From a virus, in the IMG/VR virus record IMGVR_UViG_3300035034_003394, positions 1 through 64,000 of that record: DNA of 64,000 bases; one strand, written 5' to 3'. Made by a program: the position numbers and the translations under genes. This document shows, in pieces, positions 1 to 7,668 of the stretch. The number at the start of each line of letters is the position of its first letter. Within the stretch, counting starts at the first letter, position 1. The notes under the pieces were generated by a model. That model made no database searches and was not told where the DNA came from. It saw only the letters and a list, made by a program, of their open reading frames with translations.

Positions 1-69
1 AATGTAAAGGCGAAAACGATAGGAGAAGATTTAAAACCAGTTAAACCTTTTGAAAAATACAGAAAATGA
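1..69 (+). CDS. 3' end of an unidentified gene
   Basis: An open frame enters from the left edge and ends at a TGA whose bases overlap the ATG of the RNase H gene (ATGA). Only 22 codons are visible, ending in a basic lysine- and arginine-containing tail. The overlap suggests translational coupling with RNase H. Too little remains to assign a function. Confidence 0.5.
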   Translation, partial: NVKAKTIGEDLKPVKPFEKYRK

Positions 70-548
70 ATATATACACAGATGGAGCCTGCAAAGACAA
101 TAACAGGCAAGAAGATGGAACTGCAGAAGGAAAAGGTGGATGGGCTTTTCTAATTTTAGAAAATGAACCAGGCAAAAATATGGAGATAACACTTCAAGGT
201 TCTGGGCACGTTGCAGGAACAACAAATCAAGAAATGGAAATAATTGCTGTAGCTCAAGCGTTTGAGGCTCTGAATGGAAAAGGCAGTGAAATGATAAATC
301 TTTACTCAGACAGTGCTTATGTTATAAATTGCCTGAAGGATAGGTGGTATGATAAATGGGTAGCTAACGGGTGGCTTAACAACAAAAAAAAACCTGTAGA
401 AAATCAACAGGCTTGGGAAAGATTAATTGAAGTGGTTGAAAACCATACAGTCAATTTCTTTCATGTAAAACGCAATACTACAAAATTCATAAGAATGGTT
501 GATGGTATGGCTAAAAAAGCTTCTAAGACAGATACCAACCAAGAATAG
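66..548 (+). CDS. rnhA: Ribonuclease HI
   Basis: Cleaves the RNA strand of RNA-DNA hybrids, and in a phage would remove replication primers and R-loops. The 160-residue length is normal for bacterial RNase HI. The four acidic catalytic residues can be placed: D6 in YTDGAC, E58 in the NQEME helix, D82 in YSDSAYV and D146 in VDGMAKKA. The His-containing loop near residue 133 is degenerate. The ATG overlaps the stop of the preceding gene. The gene ends TAG followed directly by TAA, a tandem stop. It converges on the leftward gene that ends at 523, with a 26-base overlap. Confidence 0.93.
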   Translation: MNIYTDGACKDNNRQEDGTAEGKGGWAFLILENEPGKNMEITLQGSGHVAGTTNQEMEIIAVAQAFEALNGKGSEMINLYSDSAYVINCLKDRWYDKWVANGWLNNKKKPVENQQAWERLIEVVENHTVNFFHVKRNTTKFIRMVDGMAKKASKTDTNQE

Positions 549-951
549 TAATTGCTGTAGTTAGAATGAAAAAAGAAATGACTCCAGCCGTAACTACTTT
601 TGTTTTAAAAGTTCTAAGGTCATCAATGTCTTTTTTGTTGGCATCTTTTTCTTTGTCAACTTCTGTTATTTTGCCTTTATTTTTCTCAATATTTTCTGTG
701 TTTGTCTTAATTTCTGCAACACTTTTTTTCATTTCCTTGAGGTCTGTCTCATTAACAACTTTTTCGACATCCTTCTTCCATTCTTTAAGTTCATTAAGAG
801 CGTACCTCATTCCAGAAGTCTTAACTAATTCTTGATTTGTTTTAATAACTTCATCTTTAAGGTTTTCATAGTTGCTATTCAAACGCTCAAGTTCTTTAAG
901 GACGTGGTTAGACCATTCTTTCCACCCTTGGTTTTCATCTTTTTCTGCCAT
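523..951 (-). CDS. Coiled-coil protein with C-terminal membrane anchor
   Basis: 142 residues, very rich in Lys and Glu. Heptad-like spacing from about residue 15 to 115 predicts a long coiled coil. One hydrophobic segment at about 118-140 would be a C-terminal (tail) anchor, leaving the coil in the cytoplasm. It ends with TAG. Its ATG overlaps the TAA of the PAS-domain gene (TTACAT arrangement on the plus strand), so the leftward genes at 523-1651 form one tightly coupled operon. No family recognised; membrane scaffold or spanin-like roles are possible but unsupported. Confidence 0.75.
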   Translation of the reverse strand: MAEKDENQGWKEWSNHVLKELERLNSNYENLKDEVIKTNQELVKTSGMRYALNELKEWKKDVEKVVNETDLKEMKKSVAEIKTNTENIEKNKGKITEVDKEKDANKKDIDDLRTFKTKVVTAGVISFFILTTAITILGWYLS

Positions 952-1475
952 TACTTATTGTTTTTTGAATTCATTATTTCAGTAACGTCAGTGTGAGTGC
1001 CAATCATTCTTGATGCACTACCATCTTCGTTCCATTTTACAACCGCTCCCTTGCAAAGTACCCAAACCGTACTTCCGTCTTTATGTGTGTACCTTACTGT
1101 TTGTTTATAAGGCGTTTTTCCTTTTGATTTTATGTGCTTATTAAGATTTTCTACAGCAGCCTCTCCATCTTCTTTGTTAATCATGTCCATCCACGCTTTA
1201 ACTTTGTGTTCTTTTTCTTCTGGCGAGTATCCAAATATTTCCCAAAATCTTGGAGACATATATTCATATTGCTCTTCAAAAGGTATGTCTTTATCCATTT
1301 TCCAGTCCCAATAGCCATCGTTAGAATTTTCTGCTAAGAATTTATAAACTTCTCTTTCTTCTTCTAAATCTTTATCTCTGTTGTTTAGTTTTTCAGTTAA
1401 AGCTTTCAGGCTTTTTGGGCTATTTAGTCCGCTGTCTAATTTTCCTTTTATGTCTTTATTTTCATCAGAATTCAT
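951..1475 (-). CDS. Stand-alone PAS-domain protein
   Basis: 174 residues. After a charged N-terminal helix, residues about 50-168 read as a PAS_3-type fold: YWDWKMDK, the FGYSPEEKEH segment, a KDGSTVWV strand and a terminal GTHTDVTE motif that usually links PAS to a downstream helix. PAS domains bind small ligands or mediate signalling. Here no kinase, cyclase or DNA-binding output domain follows, so it may act by protein-protein contact, perhaps on host two-component signalling (inference). It is coupled to both neighbours by overlapping stop and start codons. Unusual in a phage. Confidence 0.85.
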   Translation of the reverse strand: MNSDENKDIKGKLDSGLNSPKSLKALTEKLNNRDKDLEEEREVYKFLAENSNDGYWDWKMDKDIPFEEQYEYMSPRFWEIFGYSPEEKEHKVKAWMDMINKEDGEAAVENLNKHIKSKGKTPYKQTVRYTHKDGSTVWVLCKGAVVKWNEDGSASRMIGTHTDVTEIMNSKNNK

Positions 1476-1651
1476 TAGCTTTTGTTTTTAATACTTGTTT
1501 TTAAGGCTTCTATGGGTTCGTGTTTTTTTATAAATTTGTTTCTGGCCTGTTGTAATTTTTTGATAACTTTTTCAAAGTTTTCGTTAGCCTCAGTCAATTC
1601 TTTTATGATTAATTTTGCATTATCATCAAAATCTGTGTCCATTATTTCCAT
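1475..1651 (-). CDS. Small leftward protein, first gene of PAS operon
   Basis: A 58-residue frame, ATG at 1651 and TAA at 1477-1475, the latter overlapping the ATG of the PAS gene. The product is acidic at the N-terminus and lysine-rich at the C-terminus, with alternating charged and Leu/Ile residues that predict one long helix. The stop/start overlap with the next gene is the same arrangement seen between the next two genes, which supports it being real. A second in-frame ATG lies three codons downstream. No family recognised. Confidence 0.6.
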   Translation of the reverse strand: MEIMDTDFDDNAKLIIKELTEANENFEKVIKKLQQARNKFIKKHEPIEALKTSIKNKS

Positions 1652-1749
1652 TGTGCTGTTGTGTTTAAAGAGTTTTGTTCCTTTTATGTAAATATGGTTT
1701 TTTTTTGCATAAAATACGTTTTTTAGTAATTGAACACCTTTTTATTTCA

Positions 1750-1763
1750 TATTTATAATAAAG
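1750..1763 (+). promoter_or_regulatory. Putative late promoter box
   Basis: TATTTATAATAAAG, one of the best matches to the recurrent TATTTATA box. It ends eight bases before the ATG at 1772. Confidence 0.6.
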
Positions 1764-1771
1764 TTATACGC

Positions 1772-2566
1772 ATGAATAATAAAAAGAAAATAGTAGAGGA
1801 ATCTTTTAATAAAATGAAAACTTTATTAGAATCAAAAATTAATGAAGCACAGGTTGCTCCTGCAGCACCCGCTGCGCCTGCGCAAGCTCAAAAACCTGCT
1901 GTAGACCCACAGAGAGACCAAAAGATAGGTCAAAACATTGATGCAACTATGGACCAGGCAATGGCTAAGTTAGTACAAGGTCTTCCTTCTGTTCTTGCTA
2001 AGTTTGCAAAATCTGGAGGAGATAAGGATGGTGCATTGGATGCTCCAGGCGTTTATGACAACAATGCTCAAGCGCAGCCAGCACAAACTGGGGCTCAACC
2101 AATTCAAGAAGGAATGATTAGTGAAATAACATTCAATGAGTCTATGTTCATGGGAGCAATAGGAGAAGGGTTAAATGAAGAAGACCTAAATGAAGGTGGT
2201 ATTCTTGGTTTAGCTATGGCAGTTCCAGCTATCTTAAAGTATGGCGGAAAAGCTGCAGAATGGACAGGGAAGAAAATGAATTCACAGTGGCTTCAGAAGT
2301 GGGGTGGAAAAACAGCAAAGGCTGGAGAAAAAATACATCACAAGTATATTGCTATTATAGAAAAGGCTATTGCTCCATTTATGCCTAATGCTGACAAGGC
2401 GCAAATTCACAAGGCTGCAAATGGTATTTTCATGGGAGGAGTTGCTATTATGTTCGCAGGCGGATTGGCGCACCCAGGTATTTTAACAGGAGCAAAAGGC
2501 GCAGAGCTTGGAGAGTTTAGTCTTGCAAATATAGGCAATATACTTCCTAAATTAGGATTTGCTTAA
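1772..2566 (+). CDS. Putative virion-associated protein with Ala/Pro linker
   Basis: 264 residues from the ATG directly after a late promoter box; an ATG 14 codons upstream lies before the box and is unlikely. Residues 1-25 form a charged amphipathic helix (VEESFNKMKTLLESKINEA) of the type shared by several late genes here. An Ala/Pro/Gln-rich linker follows at about 26-45, and a second low-complexity segment near 95. The C-terminal half contains hydrophobic, glycine-rich stretches (about 140-160 and 215-255) that could insert into membrane. Late promoter and position before tail genes suggest a packaged or injected protein (inference). No family recognised. Confidence 0.7.
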   Translation: MNNKKKIVEESFNKMKTLLESKINEAQVAPAAPAAPAQAQKPAVDPQRDQKIGQNIDATMDQAMAKLVQGLPSVLAKFAKSGGDKDGALDAPGVYDNNAQAQPAQTGAQPIQEGMISEITFNESMFMGAIGEGLNEEDLNEGGILGLAMAVPAILKYGGKAAEWTGKKMNSQWLQKWGGKTAKAGEKIHHKYIAIIEKAIAPFMPNADKAQIHKAANGIFMGGVAIMFAGGLAHPGILTGAKGAELGEFSLANIGNILPKLGFA

Positions 2567-3045
2567 TGGCTAAGAAAAGAAAGAAGTTGACATATGCTCA
2601 AATGGTCAAGAAGGCGATGGCAAAAGCCAGAAGGGAAGCAAGCCCTGAAGCTGCTAAGTTGATGAAAAAAAAGAAACTGGAGTCACAAGCCAAGAAAATG
2701 GCAAATAAAATGACGGCTCCTGAGAGAATTTTTTCTGATATGATGGAAGAGCTTGACATTAAATTTGAAACACAAAAAGTTCTTGGAAACAAGATATATG
2801 ACTTTTACATACCATCAAAGAATATGATGGTTGAGGTTGATGGGGATTATTATCACGCAAACCCATTAATATACGAGTCAAAGGATTTGAATAAAATGCA
2901 AATTAGAAACGTAAAGAACGACAAGTTTAAAGACGTACTTGCAAAGGGAAATGGTTTTAGTATTGAGAGAGTGTGGGAGCATGACCTTAATAATGATTAC
3001 AAAACACAAAGGAAGAGATTTAAAAAATTATTGAAAGATGAATAA
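2566..3045 (+). CDS. Vsr/DUF559-like endonuclease-fold protein
   Basis: 159 residues. The first 55 are strongly basic (Lys/Arg/Ala helix), probably DNA-binding. From about residue 50 the sequence follows the very-short-patch-repair/DUF559 nuclease pattern: PERIF (helix with Glu), a strand ending DFYIP, then MVEVDGDYYH. These supply the acidic residues of a PD-(D/E)XK site. The ATG overlaps the stop of the previous gene, and the next gene overlaps its end, so it belongs to the late operon. It differs from the homing genes elsewhere in the window in having no zinc repeats and no promoter of its own; a DNA repair or packaging-related nuclease is possible. Confidence 0.7.
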   Translation: MAKKRKKLTYAQMVKKAMAKARREASPEAAKLMKKKKLESQAKKMANKMTAPERIFSDMMEELDIKFETQKVLGNKIYDFYIPSKNMMVEVDGDYYHANPLIYESKDLNKMQIRNVKNDKFKDVLAKGNGFSIERVWEHDLNNDYKTQRKRFKKLLKDE

Positions 3046-3397
3046 GCAACTAAGAGAAATAATCAAAGAGGAAGTCTACAAGGTTATGATGGAAATAGGG
3101 GAAGAAGACCCAATGCAACTAAGTCAGGATATGATTAAATCTGATGAGGAATATATTAAAGACCTTGAGATTGAACTTAAATATAGAGAAGCTGACTCAA
3201 GAGTTTCTGGATTACCAAGAGACGAGAGAGATGCGAGAGTTGCTCAGGCTAAAGTTGTAAAAGATAGGCTTGAAATGAAAAAGAAAGAGCTTGATATGTC
3301 TAAGCAGTCAGAAATAAATGCTGTCAAGTTTTCTCAAATGCAAAGTCAGATACAAACTCAAACTGATGGTCAGTCACAAACGAGCCCTCAAATCTAA
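3038..3397 (+). CDS. Small late protein with targeting-like N-terminal helix
   Basis: 119 residues, overlapping the preceding gene by eight bases (GATGAATAA). The N-terminus LREIIKEEVYKVMMEI is an amphipathic helix like those of six other late genes here. The rest is highly charged and helical, with a Gln/Ser/Thr-rich tail (about 95-119) containing repeated SQxQ steps. No catalytic motif. Likely a virion or assembly protein by context. Confidence 0.65.
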   Translation: MNKQLREIIKEEVYKVMMEIGEEDPMQLSQDMIKSDEEYIKDLEIELKYREADSRVSGLPRDERDARVAQAKVVKDRLEMKKKELDMSKQSEINAVKFSQMQSQIQTQTDGQSQTSPQI

Positions 3398-3446
3398 GAG
3401 AAACAAAAAATAATTTTTTATTTAGTTTAACTTTTTTATTGCTTAT

Positions 3447-3459
3447 TATTTATTAGAAA
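3447..3459 (+). promoter_or_regulatory. Putative late promoter box
   Basis: TATTTATTAGAAA in the 80-base gap before the baseplate assembly genes; ATG follows at 3478. Confidence 0.55.
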
Positions 3460-3477
3460 TCATAAAACTGATAAGTA

Positions 3478-4407
3478 ATGGCCGATGACCAAATAAGATT
3501 AGGAGGAACTAACTCCAACACACAACCTTCAGGGAAAGAAATTCCAGGAAGAGAAACTGCTGGAACAAACATTCCAACAAATCAAAACGAGCAAGCTCCA
3601 ATTGAAAAAAAGCAAGAAGTTGCTAAGGAGCACAATATCCCAGATGAATATCTTGACATGGAATTTCAAGTTCCAACCGAAGAGGTAGAATTACCATCAG
3701 GTGGAGCATTCTATGCAAATGGTAAAAAAACAGTTACAATTAAGTATCTTACAGCAGAGGAAGATGATATTCTTTATTCTCCAGACCTTATTAAGTCAGG
3801 AAAAGTATTAGATGTACTTCTTGACAAAGCTGTTATGGATAAAGACCTTAGACCTGAAAGCATGCTTTCTGGTGACAGAAACTTTCTTCTTGTTGAAATA
3901 AGAAAGACTGGACTTGGAAACGATTATGTTCCAGGAGAAATTACTTGCCCTTCTTGTGGACAAGTGCATGAGCCAACAATTAATCTTTCTAAGCTTAAAT
4001 CAAAGCCTCTTGAGATTATGCCAGACTCAGATGGAGAATACGAAGTAGAACTTCCTCTTATGAAAATGAGAATAAGATTTAGATTGCTTACTGGAACTGA
4101 TGAAAAAAGGTTAGCAAAACTTTCTGAAGTAAAAGGTGGAAAAAGTGGTGGAATTAGAGTTTCTAAGCTTGTAACTGAAAAGTACATTATGCAAATAATG
4201 GAAGTAAATGGAAATAGAGATAAGCTTTATATTAAAAAGTTTATCGCTGCAATGCCAATGAAGGATTCTGGATTCTTTAGAGAATACGTAAGAAGAATTG
4301 AGCCAGGATTAGACCTTTCTTATGAGTTCGAGTGTCCAGTGTGCGGAGAATTAGATATTAAAGATATTCCAATTACTCCTAAATTGTTCTACCCAGACTT
4401 AGATTAA
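3478..4407 (+). CDS. T4-type baseplate assembly protein (gp26/gp51-like), first copy
   Basis: 309 residues. After a disordered N-terminus of about 60 residues comes the T4_baseplate family signature: VELPSGGAFY, an xxTAEEDDIL turn and a KSGKVLDVLL helix. A CPSCGQ pair near residue 155 and a CPVCGE pair near 290 probably bind zinc. This family helps assemble the baseplate hub of T4-like phages. It is followed after one base by a diverged second copy, so the pair may form a heteromer. Behind a late promoter box. Exact T4 counterpart uncertain. Confidence 0.75.
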   Translation: MADDQIRLGGTNSNTQPSGKEIPGRETAGTNIPTNQNEQAPIEKKQEVAKEHNIPDEYLDMEFQVPTEEVELPSGGAFYANGKKTVTIKYLTAEEDDILYSPDLIKSGKVLDVLLDKAVMDKDLRPESMLSGDRNFLLVEIRKTGLGNDYVPGEITCPSCGQVHEPTINLSKLKSKPLEIMPDSDGEYEVELPLMKMRIRFRLLTGTDEKRLAKLSEVKGGKSGGIRVSKLVTEKYIMQIMEVNGNRDKLYIKKFIAAMPMKDSGFFREYVRRIEPGLDLSYEFECPVCGELDIKDIPITPKLFYPDLD

Positions 4408-4408
4408 T

Positions 4409-5482
4409 ATGTCAGAGAATCATCAAGATAAGGTAATAAAGTCAATTGATGATTTAAAAGAGGTTGTAGAAAAAAATAAGGATACTAACATTTTAGTTTC
4501 TCTTGATGAACTGAAGCAAAAGTTTAGTGAGAACACAGATGAAGTAAGAAATCTTTCAGCTCTAATTCAACAAGAGAAAAAAGACAAAAATATAGAGAGG
4601 CCTTTTGAGATGTTATTCATACCCTCAAGAGGCCTTTTTTATCCAAGCAAAGAAAACCACCTTCTTTTAAATCAATTGACTTACGTTGAGGAAAATCTTC
4701 TCACCAGCGAGTTCCTTGTGGAGTCTGGAAAGGCAATGGAGTTTGTTCTTAAGAATATTCTTGTGGAGCAAAATATAGACCCAAAAGATTTATTAGCTGG
4801 AGACGTTCAAGCTATTGGGTTGTTCTTGCGTTCATATGCTTATGGCGACACTCTTGAGCTTGAACTTAATTGTCATCACTGCAGCTTTGAAGAGGAAGTT
4901 CCAATTAGGTTGTCATCATTTCAGATGAAAGATATAGTCGCTCCTCCAGAGAATGGTCTAATACCAATGTTGCTGGCTGACACTGAGCTTATATTTATGT
5001 TTAAGCCGCTTACTTACTTTGAAGAAGTTGGGATGGAAAAAGCAAATCTAAGTAGTTTGGATAAGTTAATTTACATGACACATTCAATAAATGACTGCGA
5101 AGACAAAATGGTTATATCTCAAGTGTGCAGAAAGCTTACTATTCCTCAAATAAGGAGAGTTAAGAAGTTTGTTGAAAAAGCAACTCCAGGAGTAGACACT
5201 GTTATTAAGCATAGGTGTGGTTCTTGCGGTAAAGAGAATGCGATAAACTTTGGGGGAACACATAGCTTCCTTGCATTTCCGCCAACATTTAGAGAAAACG
5301 TTCAAGAAGAGTGTTTTCTTGTTTCATATTATGGAAAAGGAATTAGTCATGAGAGTGCAAAGAAAATGCCAGTTACAGAAAGGCGATGGTTGCTAAATAG
5401 AATTAACGAAGAGCTTACTAAGAAAAAAGAAGCTGAAGAAAAAGCGCACAGAGCAGCTAAATCAAAGTCAAAGAGTAGATAA
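4409..5482 (+). CDS. T4-type baseplate assembly protein, second copy
   Basis: 357 residues. Same core as its upstream neighbour: FIPSRGLFYPS, an acidic turn before NLLTSEFL, then VESGKAMEFVLKNIL. It has CHHC near residue 155 and a CGSC pair near 272, again probable zinc ligands. It differs in a coiled-coil N-terminus of about 70 residues and a Lys/Ala-rich tail after residue 335. The two genes are spaced by one base (TAATATG) and must be co-transcribed. Family membership is fairly clear; the division of labour between copies is not. Confidence 0.72.
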   Translation: MSENHQDKVIKSIDDLKEVVEKNKDTNILVSLDELKQKFSENTDEVRNLSALIQQEKKDKNIERPFEMLFIPSRGLFYPSKENHLLLNQLTYVEENLLTSEFLVESGKAMEFVLKNILVEQNIDPKDLLAGDVQAIGLFLRSYAYGDTLELELNCHHCSFEEEVPIRLSSFQMKDIVAPPENGLIPMLLADTELIFMFKPLTYFEEVGMEKANLSSLDKLIYMTHSINDCEDKMVISQVCRKLTIPQIRRVKKFVEKATPGVDTVIKHRCGSCGKENAINFGGTHSFLAFPPTFRENVQEECFLVSYYGKGISHESAKKMPVTERRWLLNRINEELTKKKEAEEKAHRAAKSKSKSR

Positions 5483-5511
5483 TGATTAGGTGTTTATTTA
5501 AAAAAATAACC

Positions 5512-5525
5512 TATTTATTATTAAA
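5512..5525 (+). promoter_or_regulatory. Putative late promoter box
   Basis: TATTTATTATTAAA, 12 bases before the ATG at 5538. Confidence 0.5.
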
Positions 5526-5537
5526 CTATTCTTTGAA

Positions 5538-7055
5538 ATGGAAGAACAATCAAATAAACTACAAAATTTAAGAGAGAGCGCAAATCAAGCGTTTGAAGAG
5601 GTTTTTAGTAACCCTTTTAAGAAAAAAGAAACGGGTTCATCTGAGGCTTTATATCATGATGATGTGATTGTAATATCTCCTGACCATAAAATTATTTTCC
5701 CTAATACAAAAAGTATGATTGCCAACCCTTTGCCTAATTATGGTGCATGGACTAAGTTGGACTGGTCAAACAAAAACATAAATTGGTTATCTAATTCTAC
5801 TTTTAAGGCGGACGCAATCCAAATAGAGGGAAAAGGAAGTAGTAGAGCAATAACTTCTGTTAAGAATTGTCTTTTTGAATCTGGAAACTTTAGAGGTGGA
5901 AAATTCATTAGAGGTAAGTTTGCTGGAGATTCGTTTGTTGGTCAATTTGGACCAGGAGCTGAGTGGTTAACTACGCCATTTGCTTTTGTAGACGGGACAA
6001 CTAAGGAGTCTGAAACAATTCTTGGGCAAAAAAACATGAAAATATTCAATCAGAATAAGTTCGAATTTAACATTATTAGAGTGCTGCCAGGCAGTAAAAT
6101 CACCATTCAATTAAAAGATGGAACTGTTCATGAAATAGCTGTCATAAAGAGGTTGGATGATAAAAATTCTATTTTCCAATTCCAAGTTAAAAATGGAATA
6201 ACAAAAGAGGTGTTTAAGCTTGCTGTTAAGTGGCCTTATTTGAGAGGTAATACAAAAGGAGAGTTTGTAAGCAATACTGTTTTTAGTAACACACAGATAC
6301 CAGTTTTATTTAAAGAAAAGTTTAAGCTTGATTTTACATCTTCTGTAATAAAAGTTGTGGTTGATGAAAACACTTCTTATGAGCCAGAGGTTGTTACGGC
6401 TGGTGGAGAAAAAGAAATGTCTCCAGAAGAGCTTGCTGCTCACCAAGAGAGTTTTGAGCTGATTAAAGCTCCTTTGTTCGGAATCAAAGATATTCCAGGA
6501 CAACCTATTGCCATAAAAGGAAAGAGAGGTCAATATAAAAATAATTTAGGTAAAGTATTTTTTAACTTTACAAACAATGACCAACTAAAAGGGTATAAGG
6601 ATACTGTAAAAAATCTTGAGAATAAAATATTAAGAGCAGACCTTACAACTCTTAAGTCTGCTCTTAAAAATAACGTGTTAGATGGCGCTCCAGCTAAATA
6701 TCCATATCTTTCAAATTTAATAGGACCAGCATCAAAAGAAAAAGAAAAGTCTGTATTAGACCAAAATCTTGACGGCTCAATGTTTCGTATTGAATCTATG
6801 CTTAAAAACTTCGTAGACACTATGGTTCTTAAGGTTAGGAAGAAGGATGGAATTCATGATGTTTCTAATGATGAGGTGAAAAATATGGCTAAGTCTGGAA
6901 TTAAGAGGTTTTTAGGAATTGAAGATGAAAATCAACCTGTTGTACCAGGCGCAAGCTCTGCTGCGTCAAATAAAACAAACCCAGTAAAAAAGAAAGCAAG
7001 AACCCTTCAAGAGGCTGTTCGTGAAATTATTTCACAAAATTTAGAACATTTTTAA
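5538..7055 (+). CDS. Putative virion protein with C-terminal EIIxxN helix
   Basis: 505 residues. It is beta-rich in the middle (about 60-290) with several Gly/Phe-rich repeats such as FRGGKFIRGKF near residue 115, and helical from 340 onward. The last 16 residues, LQEAVREIISQNLEHF, resemble the charged helix found at the N-termini of other late proteins here, but at the opposite end. Located between baseplate assembly genes and the tape measure, behind a late promoter. No family recognised; baseplate or tail completion protein is a reasonable guess. Confidence 0.65.
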   Translation: MEEQSNKLQNLRESANQAFEEVFSNPFKKKETGSSEALYHDDVIVISPDHKIIFPNTKSMIANPLPNYGAWTKLDWSNKNINWLSNSTFKADAIQIEGKGSSRAITSVKNCLFESGNFRGGKFIRGKFAGDSFVGQFGPGAEWLTTPFAFVDGTTKESETILGQKNMKIFNQNKFEFNIIRVLPGSKITIQLKDGTVHEIAVIKRLDDKNSIFQFQVKNGITKEVFKLAVKWPYLRGNTKGEFVSNTVFSNTQIPVLFKEKFKLDFTSSVIKVVVDENTSYEPEVVTAGGEKEMSPEELAAHQESFELIKAPLFGIKDIPGQPIAIKGKRGQYKNNLGKVFFNFTNNDQLKGYKDTVKNLENKILRADLTTLKSALKNNVLDGAPAKYPYLSNLIGPASKEKEKSVLDQNLDGSMFRIESMLKNFVDTMVLKVRKKDGIHDVSNDEVKNMAKSGIKRFLGIEDENQPVVPGASSAASNKTNPVKKKARTLQEAVREIISQNLEHF

Positions 7056-7098
7056 AGTTTTATCGTATAAGAATATAGAACCAATAATTAAAAATGTT

Positions 7099-7587
7099 AT
7101 GAATACTATTAAAAATATATTACTTACAATTGCTAAAGTGCTTATGTACTGGTTTTATGTAATTCCTTTTAATCTTACAATAATTGCTTTTATTGGATAT
7201 AATTTAATGATTTATTTTATATTCGGAGCTATTGACCCAAAGGTTATCCAATCAGTACTTGAAGATAATGGTATTGGCATGACTTTAGGTTTTCTTTTGC
7301 CATTTGGAATTCCTTACTTTATTTCTTTCTTCAGAATGTTTGGAGATTCAGAAAATAGAGCAGACACTAATTCTTTAGATAGAGTTATTGCTCATAGAGA
7401 CAATATCATGTCTCACAAAGACGACAAGGAAGCTTTTAATATTTACCAAAAAACAGCTAACCTTGACGTTATGAGGGATGGCGCTAAGTCTGGAAGTCCA
7501 GTGTTTAAAAAAGCGGTAACAGGTTTTAACGCCACAGTTGGAAACAGCAACCCAGCTAAAGTGTATAAAGGTTTTATGAATTCTTAA
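7099..7587 (+). CDS. Membrane protein with two to three transmembrane segments
   Basis: 162 residues. Hydrophobic segments at about 8-30, 32-48 and 62-78 are followed by a hydrophilic cytoplasmic tail of about 85 residues rich in Asp, Lys and Asn. It begins MNTIKNILLTIAKVL. No late box lies directly upstream, so it may be read through from the previous gene. A strong terminator follows. Position just before the tape measure suggests a structural or injection-related role, but this is only context. Confidence 0.65.
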   Translation: MNTIKNILLTIAKVLMYWFYVIPFNLTIIAFIGYNLMIYFIFGAIDPKVIQSVLEDNGIGMTLGFLLPFGIPYFISFFRMFGDSENRADTNSLDRVIAHRDNIMSHKDDKEAFNIYQKTANLDVMRDGAKSGSPVFKKAVTGFNATVGNSNPAKVYKGFMNS

Positions 7588-7609
7588 AAAATATAAATAT
7601 AATATAGTC

Positions 7610-7640
7610 AGCTGCCCTTTAATTTGGGCAGCTTTTTTTT
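7610..7640 (+). terminator. Rho-independent terminator
   Basis: Perfect eight-pair hairpin AGCTGCCC / GGGCAGCT with an 8-base loop, then eight Ts. Separates the membrane protein gene from the tape measure gene. Confidence 0.9.
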
Positions 7641-7647
7641 TATTATT

Positions 7648-7660
7648 TATTTATAATAAA
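7648..7660 (+). promoter_or_regulatory. Putative late promoter box
   Basis: TATTTATAATAAA, directly after the terminator, eight bases before the ATG at 7669. Confidence 0.65.
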
Positions 7661-7668
7661 AGAAGAGC

